From assembly GCA_017590115.1 (NCBI GenBank), contig JAGGNK010008781.1, positions 4,567,371 through 4,631,370 on the forward strand: a DNA stretch of 64,000 bases. The letters run 5' to 3'. Both the position numbers and the translations under genes were made by a program. The stretch is from Montifringilla adamsi (Eukaryota > Chordata > Aves > Passeriformes > Passeridae). The notes beneath the pieces are model-generated. The model was not told the DNA's origin. It saw nothing but the letters and a program-made list of their open reading frames with translations, and did not search any database. Shown here one piece after another: positions 9,701 to 21,700 of this stretch (its first letter is position 1; each line of letters starts with the position of its first letter).

Positions 9701-12700
9701 GCCCTGCACCTACGCGGGGCCCAGCCTGGTGGCCATCGCCACCCGCCCTGAGCCCGCCGACGGCGCCGGGAAGGTGAGAGAAGGGACCTGGGACAGCGGG
9801 ATCCCCCGTGGGAAGCGGCCACCAAGCCTCCTGGGGACAGTGGCGGAGGGCGACGGGCGCGGCGGGGCCGGCAGGTGGCACCGTGGGACTGTCACAGTGC
9901 GGGGACAGCCGGGGCCGGGGATGCTCAGGGGACGTCTGGAACCGGGGATGCTCTGGGGATATTTGGGACCGGGGATGCTCTGGGGACATTTGGGACCGGG
10001 GATGTTCTGGGGACATTTGGGACTGGGGATGCTCTGGGGATACTCGGGTCCAGGGATGCTCTGGGGACATTCAGGACTACGGTTGCTCTGGGGACGCTTG
10101 GGACCGGGGATGCCCTGGGGACATTTGGGACAGGGGATGCTGTGGGGACGTTTGGGACTGGGAATACTCTGGGGACATTTGGGGACTTGGGATGCTCTGG
10201 GAACACTCGGGACCAGGAATGTTTTTGGGAGGGGGATGCTCTGAAGATCCTGATGCAGGAATGCTCTGGGAGTGCTTGGTCTTGAGGCTGGGGGAGCTCT
10301 GAGGACTCAGACCCGGGAGGTTCTGCACCCTGGGGAGAAACCATCACCCTGAGTGCGAACACCTTCAGGATTTTCTCTGTGAGAAGCCTGTTTGGGATGT
10401 GCTCTCTCACCCTCTCCCTGCCCGCAGGTTCCCAGGGGGAAGCGGGACAACCTTCCCCCACACATCTGCTCGCTGGCACACAGAGCCTACAGGAACCTGC
10501 TGCTGCAGCGGCACGACCAGGCCATCATCCCCCTGGGGCACAGCGGGGCCGGCAGGACCCGGTGCTGCCAGAGAGCCCTGGAGTACCTGGTGGGCACGGC
10601 GGGCAGCCTGGATGGCAGGGTGACAGGTATGGGCAGGGGGAACGGTGTGGGCAGGGTGTCAGGTATGGGCAGGGTGACAGGTATGGGCAGGGGGAGCGGT
10701 GTGGGCAGCGTGTCAAGCATGGGCAGGGATGGCAGGATGGGTGCTCGGTGCTGGGCAGAGGCAGCACACAGAGCCTGTGCAGGCTGGGGGCACACAGCCA
10801 CACAAAAACACCTGGATTTGTGCTCCCTGGGATGGCTCCTAAGCAGCCAGTGAGGCTGGGGGCACACAGCCACACAAAAACCTGGATTTGTGCCCCCTGG
10901 GGTGGTTCCTAAACAGCCTGTGCACGTTGGGGACACACAGACACAAAAACACCTGGATTTGTGCCCCCTGGGATGGCTCCTAAGCAGCTGGTGTGGCCTC
11001 GAGTGCCACTGTCCCCATCCCAGACTCAACAGATTTGCTGCTTTGATCAACAGCAGCGGGAGGGAATTACTCGAGTGACTCTTTCCCACCTGCTCGGGTT
11101 ACTGGTGACGCTGCTCAGCAGGCAGTGGCTTCAGAGGGCAGGGTTGGATTTCGGAGCTCTCTTGGGTACACCGTGCTCTTGCAAAGGGCTGAGGGACAGC
11201 CTGGAACAGGCTGGGCAGGCTGGGCAGGCTGGCACGTCTCCTTCCTGTCAGTGTACACCCGGTGTGGGATGCTGACCCCATGCCTGGGCAGTTCCCCAAG
11301 CTGGGACAAACCCCAGAGGAGCAGGCAGAGGTGAGGCAGGAGGAGACACCTCCTCCAGAGCTGCGGGGTGGCTCAGGGGGCTCTGCTGGTGCTTTTGCAG
11401 TGGAGAAGATCCAGGCCATGTTCACAGTCCTGGGAGCCTTTGGGTCGGTGACCACCAGCCACAGCAGCAGCTCCACGCGCTTCTCCATGGTCCTGTCGCT
11501 GGATTTCAGTGCCACTGGCCAGGTCACTGCTGCTCACCTCCAGGTACCTGTCACCTGCTGAGGTGGGAGGGCTGTGGCTGAAAATGGGGGTCCTTGGGGT
11601 GGGAATGAGCCCCCTCTGAGCTACACTTCCCAGCCAGGCTGGGCATGAGGAGCGATGCTCTGCTCCCTGCTCTGCTCCCTGCTCTGCTCCCTGCTCTGCT
11701 CCCTGCTCCTCCTGAACCAGAGGTGCCCAAATGCCCCCAAAAGAGCAGAAGCTCTGTCAGCAGCGTGGCAGGGTGCCCCAGCCTGTCCCTGTCCCTGGCA
11801 GGGAGCTCGGGGCAGTGCTGGGATGAAATGTTGATGAGGAAATGTATAATTCACCGTTTCAATAGCAGCACCTCAGCCGCCTGGAGCTGAGCCTCAGAGG
11901 GCTTTTATCACTGTCAGGGCTCTTATCAAAGGCTCTTTAATCAGAGCTGCCCGTGCCCCTGGGCCTTGTCTGAGAGAGGAGGGGGCTGGAGCCTTGTCTG
12001 CTCCTGGGGAGCACCAGGGCTTCCCACTGCTGGCCCTGCTCTGCCCTGGCCACCCACGGGGAGCTTGTGCAGGAATGTCCCCACTAGAACCACCAGAAAC
12101 ACCCTGGCACGTCAGTGGGACAGTCTGGGGTGGGGACCCCCAGCTCTGCAGACTCACTGCTGGCTCCGGTGCTGGCACTGAACGCCTTTGGCAAGGCTGG
12201 AGATGAGCTGGGCTTGTCTGGAGCCCAGGCAATGACTTATCCCACTCCTGCAGCATCTTTGCTGGGGCCATGGTACTGGCCGGACCTCTGGAAGCTCAGA
12301 GGGACCGTGGGCGCTGCTTTCATGCACTGAAGTGTTGCTCCTCCACGCCTGGATCATGATTCAGCTCTTGCTTGCACAGCCCTGGGTGGGAGGAGCAGCC
12401 CCCAAAACCCAGCTGAGTCCCTGCAAGGAGAAATCCAGCCCCTCCCTGGCAGCTGCCAGGAGCACCTCCCCATGTCCCTGTCCCCTTTTCCCTCCCCAGA
12501 CCCTGCTGCTGGAGAGGGCCCGCGTTGCCCAGCAGCCCGAAGGAGAGAGCAGCTTCAACATCTTCCCACTGCTGCTGGCAGGGCTGGATGTGGCAGAGAG
12601 GTGGGTGTGACAGCCCCGGGCTGCCCAGGCATTCCCCATCCTTTATACCCAAATTCCCACCATCAGTGGGGTTTTGAGACCCCCTGATCAGAGATTGTGA

Positions 12701-15700
12701 GAGAAATTGCATTAAAGGGATCTTTCTGTGTGTAGAGAGATTTTATGAAATTAGAGCATTTCCTGATGGTTTTTTGCCCCTCCACTAAAGCTGAAATTGG
12801 GATGATAAATGAGACAGAGATCCCTTTCCCTCTCACTTCTGGCTCCCACCAGGCTGTGTCCCCTGGAGAAGGCTCCTGCTGCTCCAGCTGATGTCCCTGC
12901 GTGGGGCAGTGCTGTGGTGGCCTGTCCCTCAGAGGGGGGGTGACTGGGGGTGCTGAGGGCAGGCAAGCAGGGAGCTTGACTCTCATTTTTTTTTGTGACT
13001 TCTCCCAGAACGATGCTGCACCTGCACCAGGTGGCTGAAAGCAATTCCTTTGGGATCAAACCCTTCACAAAGGTAGGGAGAGGAAAATGCTGGAGTCTCG
13101 TGCCCACCTGAGGGGGGATGGTGCAGGGCACCCCCTTTGTCACCAGCAGCTGGAGGATGACTTGGAGTCCCTGGCTCCTGGGAGCCTGGAGGGGATGTTG
13201 GGATGTGAGGAAGGGTCTGCCCAAACAGCCCCCCCCAGCTCCCCTCTGCTGGGACTGGGGCTGCCCTCCCTGGGATGTGTGCTTGGCATGCCACCGCCAC
13301 CTTGGCACCAGGTCCTGCTGCTCCAGGGTCACCTACCCCTGATGTTCCCCTGCAGCAGCAACTCCCAGGGGCAAGAGCATCCTTTGGGCAGCGCAGAATG
13401 GGAATTTTAGGGGTTAAAGCTCCATGGCTGACTCCCACCTCCAGCCCCTCATTAGTCTGAGCTGTCTGCAGAGCCCCAGCAGATTGTCCACGAGCCAAAG
13501 TGCTGGGATGAATCGCAGCAATTTGCAGTTACATCATCTACTGATGAATCCAATATTCCATCTTCATTAGGGAGCTCCTGCTCCTCTTTGGCAGCCAAAG
13601 GAACTGACTGCTGGAGCAGCAGCTCCAGGGAGGGCACAGCGAGCTCCTCACCCTGCTGGTGCAGCAGACTTGGGTTCAGAGATGGGGTTTTACCTTCCTT
13701 TCACAGCTCTGGTCTCTGGGGATTTGCCATCCCAGAGTTTTCCCTGGTCCCTGCCGAAGCGGGGTGCTGCCTGCTGGAGCTGGTGGCCGCTGGCCCCATG
13801 GAGCAGCCCCAGCTCAGGGACTGCATGAGGGGTGTCCATGGGGGGAGGTGGCAGGTGAGGTCCTGCTGGTGGCCAGGAGCTGCTCAGCTCTGGGCAGGAG
13901 TGTTTGGTGAGGAGCGAGGGGTCAGGGCTGGATGGGCAGCCTGGGCTCTGGAAGGTGTCCCTGCTGTGGCTTGGAAGGAGATGAGCTTTAAGGTCCCTCC
14001 CAACCCAAACCACTTGATGGTTCCATGAAATAAAACATCCACCTCCAGCTGCTGCTCTGGAGACACTCATGAAGTGGGAATTTCATGTCCTCGTGTGACA
14101 AGGTGATGTACCCAGCTTGCTCCTAACACCAGGCACCCGAGGAGCCTGCCGGTGGCTTCTCCACTTGCTCCAAATTTTCTGAGGTTCCCTTGCTGTCCTG
14201 ATGGTTTCCCTCTCCCTTCTGTCGGGCACAGTGCCCAGCAGAGGCAGTGACAGTGGCTCTGTCCCCCTGCAGCCCGAGGACAAGCAGAGAGCCTCGGTGG
14301 CCTTCTCCCAGCTCCGGGCTGCCATGGGCACGCTGGGCATCAGCGCAGAGGAGCAGGCGGCCGTGTGGCGCATCCTGGCTGGAATTTACCACCTGGGAGC
14401 TGCTGGAGCCTGCAAAGGTGAGGGCAATCCTGCCTCTGCTTCCCTCACGCCTCGTGTCTGTGCTTGGAGCGTGTCCTGGCAGGGATCAGCGCTCGGAGCT
14501 GTGCAGGGATGATGCTCATCCCAAGGCTGCTCTGTTTGTGGTGGCTCCAAGTTCTTCCTTGCTCTTCCTGCGTGGTGGGATGCTGGTGTCCTCCCTGCTT
14601 CTGGAGCAGCTCTGTCCTTGCCACACATGGACAGGGCAGGGGCTGCTGGGTGTTGTGGTGTTTTCGGGGTCCCCAGACGAAGCTGGGGAAATGATGAATC
14701 TGACTCTGTTCTTAGAAGGCTAATTTATTATATTATGTTATTATATTGTGTTAAAGAGTGCTATACTAAAACTATACTAAAGAACAGAGAAAGGATACAG
14801 ACAGAAGGCTAAAAGATAATGAATCTTGTGATTCTCTCTCTCCAGAGTCTGACACAGCCTGACTGTGACTGGTCATTAAGTTAAAACAATTCACATGTTA
14901 GGTAAACAATCTCCAACCACATTCCAAAGCAGCAAAACACGGGAGAAGCAAATGAGATGATATTGTTTTCCTTTTTCTCTGAGGCTTCTCAGCTTCCCAG
15001 GAGAAGCATCCTGGGCAAAGAGGATTTTTCCCGAAAATATGATGGTGACAGGGTGTCACCTCATGCCAGCTCCTTGGGAAGGACTGGGGTGGGTGACTCC
15101 TTTGTTGTCACGTTGTCCCCAATGACACCATGAAGGGACAGCTTCAGGTAGCACTAATTTCATTATCTCTTGAGTGTCTACCACAGTAACTGAATTATAA
15201 TAGGCTGAGTCTGGATGAAGATTGTATTTATAGAGACTTTGTTAATACGGACGGGCAGAAATTGCCTTATCCCTCACAAATTATTTTAGGACGTGCTCTA
15301 ACCCATTTCAGAGGCAGCCACATTGATTTACACCCTTCAATTTATGAGGGCTGCATAAAGGCTGCCATAAACTAAGGCACAGACATTTATAAATGTCTCT
15401 GCAACATGTCATAACACATCTTATGGTAATTTATGCCATTAATCATTTATTAATTATTTTAAAAGGATAGACGCTGTCATGACTTACAGTGAGTTCTCTT
15501 TTCTCCTTCTTTCTGTTGTTCTCTTTCCTCATCTCCATCTACCTTAATGCCCTTCCAGCTTTTATAGATGACCCTGTGCTCTCAGGCTGATGAGTGTCAG
15601 AAGGCTCTTGGCAAAAAAATTTGAAATTCTTTGAACCCTGTGAGTTTTCAGGAGAGCAGATTTTGGAGACGTGTCTCATTTTGGGAGTGCCCAGCTCAGT

Positions 15701-18700
15701 GGCAGGTGGAGGGATGGTCACAGGGAGCTTTGCTTTGCTCAGACTTCCTGCACACTGTGTCCTCAGCCCTGTGTAAATCAGTCTGGGAGGGAATGGAGTG
15801 CTGTACCCAACAAATGCTGCTCCATTCTCTGAGCAGGAGCAGCAATGGGAGTAGCAGATCCGGGCAGGGCTGCAGCTCTGAGCACTCTCTGGTGTGGGAT
15901 TAACAAGCAGATCATGTCTCAGTGTCGCTCACTCTGGTATTGATTCCCCCACCGTGTGTCAACAAAAGGGGAGAAATGAAAGGAAATATGGATAAAAAAT
16001 GGATCAAAGCCGGGTGGAGCAAAAGTCTCAGTGGGGGCGACGGCTCTTTTAATGTGGTTAAACCTGTCTCCCGATAGCCATCTCTTCCCTTCCCCTTTCA
16101 TGCCCTTTGATGTTGTGTATTCCAAATCCTCTCCTTGAAATCTCGCCAAAGGGAGCCTCGGCACTGCTTTTCCAGGGCATTCAGGAGCTCAGCCAGGCAC
16201 CTCCTCCATCCCCATCCCCAGCCACGGCCCTGGCACGTGTTAAACTGGCCCCAGTGTGGGTTAAAGACACCTTTCCCCCTTCTCTCCTCACCCGTTCAGT
16301 TTGTGCAGGAATAAACCAGGAGGGAACAGCACTACCTCTCCCTGGCTGGGGGTGGAAAATGCATTTGCAGCTACAAAAACGCTGAGAAGAAAAGGCTGAA
16401 TTTCAAAAGCTCCTTCTGCTCTATCCCAGCGTCAGCCCTTCCCGCTGCCTTTGAAAGGTATTAGAGCAGCTCTTTTATTAGGAAAGCAGCCTGGCAGCTG
16501 GAGGCCAGCAGGGCACCCCGGGCACCATTCACCTGAGTGCTCCAGTCCCTTTGTGGGCTGCAGAAAATCCCCTGGTTTAATTTATTTGCTGTCCCTGTAA
16601 GCAGGAGGGAGGTTTGGGGCGCAGCGGGGGCGACGCTCAGCTCGCTCTCATGCTGTCCTTTTGCTGCCTGATATCAGAATATCAGAATATCAGGATATCA
16701 GAATAAAGCTTTGTGGCTCCCAGCTCCCTGTGGGCTTCCCAGCACGCACCTGTAATGGAGGTGGCTGCCATTCCAGCCCTCCTGGTGCTGCCACAGGTGG
16801 GTCAGGAGTCGCTCCAAACCCCCTGGCACAGCGGGGCTGCTGCAAACCCAGCCTCCAGAAGGCTTTGGATGGAGGAAACCCACAGGGCAGGAGGGCTGGG
16901 ACCTGCTGCTCAGGTGGGGGACACTGAGCTGCCCCAAACCCTGCAGAGGTCAGGGGGACCAGGGCAGCAGGAGGGACAGGAGCACCCAGACAGCCAGGGG
17001 GGAATTTTGGGGTCAGTGACACCACCAGCAGTAACCCAGGGTGAGTGCTTGAGCTGCTGTGGCCCAGGGGGCCCTGCACAGCCCCACCCCTATGGCATCA
17101 TACCCTGGGAACCCAGGAAATTGGGCATTGAGCAGTTTGGAAGTGGGCTGGGGCTGTGGCAAGAGAGGCTGAGCTGTCCCCGTGAGTGCTGAGCCTGTGT
17201 TTTCCTTCTGCTTCTCTTAAATATTACCTGGGGCAAAGTAATTCCCTTCAGGTATTAAAGTCAGCGAGTTTTCCATGGCCACATCACTCAGGAGAGCCAT
17301 GTGGAGCTGCTGGTTATAATTCATGGAGGCTAAAATGGTGCCTGGGGATGCCAAGGCTGAGTGGACCCTCTTGTTTGTCCCAGGGATGCTGGAATGGGCA
17401 GTGTGGGGTGCTGGAATGGGCAGTTTTGGGTGCAGGAGTGGGCAGTGTGGGGTGCTGGAGCACTATGGGATGCTGGAATGGCAGTGTGGGATGTTGGAGC
17501 AGTGTGGGGTGCTGGAATGGGCAGTTTTGGGTGCAGGAGTGGGCAGTGGGGGATGCCAGCCAGGTCTGTGCAGCCCCCCAGCCCTTCCAGCTCCCCGTCA
17601 GGCAGAGCTTTTGTGTCTGACAGGAATCAGCGTCCGTCCAGCCAGCTCAGACAAGAACAAGTGGAAACAGAATAAATCAAAGCCTGGAGTGTTGAGGCAA
17701 TTCCCCTGCCTGCTCCAGCACAGCCCTTGATGTTGGAGTCCTTCAGTCAGCACAGAAAATACTGGGGAAGGATCAAAGGGGAAGGGAGAAGGGAGTTGGC
17801 TCATGGGTGTGCTGTGAAGCACCCCCAGCCCTCGAGCCCTGCTTTGTGCATCCCCTCAGCCAGGAGTGGGTCCCCCATGGAGCTCCCCAGGATGTGGCCA
17901 CCTCTCACTCTCCATCCCACGCCCTCTCCCTGCCACCAGCCACAGCTGTGTTTTAAGGCCCCCTGAGCTCCTCATCCAGCACCCAAAAGTGCCACCCTCA
18001 GGTCTCTGGGTGATTTTGGCTGCTCCTATTTTTGCTCATCCCCCTGTGTTTCTGAGCTGTGCTGCCCAGTTTCCTCCACTGCACCTTTCTGCTCTGGATT
18101 TGTAAAAGGATTAATCCTGCAGATTCCTTCCCTATTGATTTAAATCATTAAGCTGGAATCATTATCACCGGCTGTGAGTGATGCCTGCTCGAGGGCAGGA
18201 ACTGCTGCTCCCGGCTCTAGGGACAGCAAACACTGCTGGGACCCTGAAAGGTGATCCCGGATTTCGAGGGATTGGTTCCTAATCCCATCAGCTCCCACCA
18301 GCACATCTGCTGCTTTGCTCTGCCGAAACTCTGATGCCCTGTGGTTCGCCCGCTCCCCGACTCGCCTTTGGACCATGTTGATTTTGGGGGCGCACGAGGG
18401 GGCGTTTTGGCGATGCTGAGGCAGAGCTGGCCCTGGCTGAGCCCCCCGTGCCCCTCCGCAGTTGGCAGGAAGCAGTTCCTGAGGTTCGAGAGCGCCAGCC
18501 GCGCTGCCGAGGTGCTGGGCTGCGACGTGGAGGAGCTCGGCACCGCCGTCTTCAAGCACCACCTGAGGCACATCCTGGCGCAGGTGACAGCGCGGGGCCG
18601 GCCCCAGGCAGAGGAGAGCCCGCCAGGTACCGGCATGCCCCAGCCCCTCGATTTGTTTGCGGAATTAGGAGTTTACGATGAAAAATTGCAAAGGGGGTGT

Positions 18701-21700
18701 GTTTTATTCCAGCTGGGATGCGTGGGGAGTATTTCCACCCAAGGCATGGGGATTTTTCCACCAGACATGGGGGTATTCTCACCAAAGATATGGGGGTATT
18801 CTCACCAAAAGCATGAGGGTATTTCCACCAAAGACATGGGGATATTTCCACCAAAGACATGGGGGTAATTACACCAAAGACACGGGGATATTTCCACCCA
18901 AGGGCCGTGACATTTCCACCCAAGACACGGGGATATTTCCACCCAAGGCACGGGGATATTTCCACCAAAGACATAGGGGATATTTCCACCCAAGGCATGG
19001 GGATATTTCCACCCAAGGCATGGGGATATTTCCACCAAAGACACGGGGATATTTCCACCCAAGGCATGGGGACATTTCCACCCAAGGCACGGGGATATAT
19101 CCACCAAAGACACGGGGATATTTCCACCCAAGGCACGGGGATATTTCCACCAAAGACATAGGGGATATTTCCACCCAAGGCATGGGGATATTTCCACCCA
19201 AGGCATGGGGATATTTCCACCAAAGACACAGAGATATTTCCACCAAAGACACAGGGATATTTCCATCCAAGGCATGGAGAGTAATTCTACCAGACATGGG
19301 GGTATTTCCACCAAAGACATGGGGGATATTTCCACTCAAGACATGGGGGTATTTCCACCCAAGACATGGGGGGTAATTCCACCAAAGACACGGGGATATT
19401 TCCACCCAAGGCATGGGGATATTTCCACCCAAGACATGGGGATATTACCAAAGACATGGGCGTATTTCCACCAAAGACATGCGTGTCTGGTGAGACAGGT
19501 TTCAGGTTTAAATACACATTGAACCCCCAAGCCCACATCTCCCTGCCTGCCCATTCCCCGCCCAGTCTTTGGTGGTGCCACACCTCCTGGTGGTCCTGGG
19601 TGGGCGTTTTTGATGAAGTAACATCATCTTCCTCAATGAAATAACATTGTCTTCATCGATGTTCGCCGCTTGACTTTTTCTTCTGAGCAGGTGCAGTGGA
19701 GGTTTGGCTCTCTCTCAGGTCAAAACCAGGAGCCTGGTTCTTGCTGGCTCCTTCAGTGAAAGGTTCTGCTTTTTGGGTTTCAGCGGTACCTGAGTCTTGC
19801 TTTACTGGGTTATCTTTATGGCCTTTACCTAGTGACTAAATTCTTATGTGTTCTGTTACAGGGTGTCTCTACCTAGCAAGTTACATTCCTGTTACAAACT
19901 GTGTTCTGTAATCTGCATATTTGTTAAATAAGCTATATATTATTATATATTTCTCCCCCCTCTCTCTCTATATATAATATAATATTCTATATATATATAT
20001 ATATAAAATATATAACATATATTATATAATATATATTTTATATATTATGTATTTTTATATATATATATATATACACATATATTCCTGTTTTCCTCCACCC
20101 CCCTGAGTACATTATATGCTTCCAAAATTCTGAATTGTCATATACATATATGTTTCCCATATCACCTTTCCCCTTTTTTTCTGGGGGAGGGGGAATGATG
20201 AGGCAAATTGTCCAGTTCTTCTCAGTCTGAGAGGCTCAGGTAGGCCTTAAAATTAATAAAATCATTAACTGTGCTGTGTCACATTGCTGCCCTCAGCTCT
20301 GCAGCTGCCCCTGCCTGACCCTCCTTAGGGACAGGTGAAATCAGGTGAATTCAGATAAGTGATGTGGCTTAAACACGGTGAGAGCTCTGCCTAGAAAAAT
20401 GGGGGAAATCCCTAAATTCCACAAATTAGCTGGTGTTGTGCTCTGAGCACCGGCGTCCTGCAAGGAGATCTGGATCAGGGATTGTGCTGCTGAGCCACCA
20501 GAAACCTTAAATTATTGCATGGCTCTGATTCATGGAGGCAGATCCAGCATGTGTGAGGTGGGAGGGTGAGATATTGCCTGGATTTCAGGTCAGCCTTCCC
20601 ACACTCCTTAAAGGTTGGACTTGATGATCTCGGAGGTCTTTCCCAACCTTGGTGATCCCATGGTAGCAGCAGAATTCCAGCTGGGCCCTGCCAGTTATCC
20701 TGATAAAAGCTGGAACCTGAGGAGGAGACCTTTGACATGGCAATAGAATTCCTTAAATCCATGTGAGGCAGGAGAGGAGCTGGAGGCAGGCCAGGGGGCA
20801 TGCTGTGGAGCTGTGTGGGTTCTCCTGCAGTGCAATCCAGGGAATCCCAGGTCCCACCTCAGCTCTGAACTGGGGAATAAACGTGCTTCCTGCTCTTCCC
20901 TTCGCTGTGCCAGGGCCGAAGATGACGGGAGTGGAGTGTGTGGAGGGAATGGCCTCGGGGCTCTACGAGGAGCTCTTTGCTGCTGTGGTCTCGCTCATCA
21001 ACAGGTACCAAAGAGCTGCTGGGAGCTGGGGCTGGGGGTGGCAGCCCCTTCCCCAGGGGCATGGAGCATGGCTGATTCCTGCTGGAAGAACAGGCAGCTG
21101 TGTGAAAATCCTTATGTGGGAGTGGCGCTGTTATTGTAGAATCTTGGGAGCTCCTGATGCAGGGAATGATTGGCATTTGATTCTATTGATACAGAAGGCT
21201 GAAAAATTGCTTTATTAAAGCTACATTATATTATATTGATACTATATTATAGTTATACTAAAGAGATACAATACAATACATATATATACACACTATATAT
21301 ATAGTACATACATAGTATATATATACACTATATATAACTATACTATAGTATATATATGATATATAGTATATAGTGTATCTATATACTATATATACTATAT
21401 ATATATACACACTATATATAGTATATATATACTATATATTTACTATATAGATACACTACATATTTACTATATATATACTATACTAAAGATACATACCAAA
21501 GAAAATCTCATGACTGTCTCCAGTTAGGTACAGCTTTGACTCAACTGGCTAAGGAAACAAAACAACTTTCACTGGTGTTTAATTAATTAAATTATTTTAG
21601 GTAAACAATTTTCTTAACACATTTTACGTGTGTAAAAAATAATAGGAGTAGAGAATAGAGATAAGAATTGGGGGTTTTTTTTCTTCTCTCTGTGCTTCTC

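Noticed and set aside
9808..10302. Open frame with CSGDIWDRG repeats
   Set aside because: Translation of the 27-bp minisatellite in intron 6.
18678..19522. Long open frames on both strands with repeating [17 protein letters not shown] or [17 protein letters not shown] peptides
   Set aside because: They are read-through of the 23-bp intronic minisatellite; the same DNA is open in several frames and on both strands, and exon 12 splices out before it.
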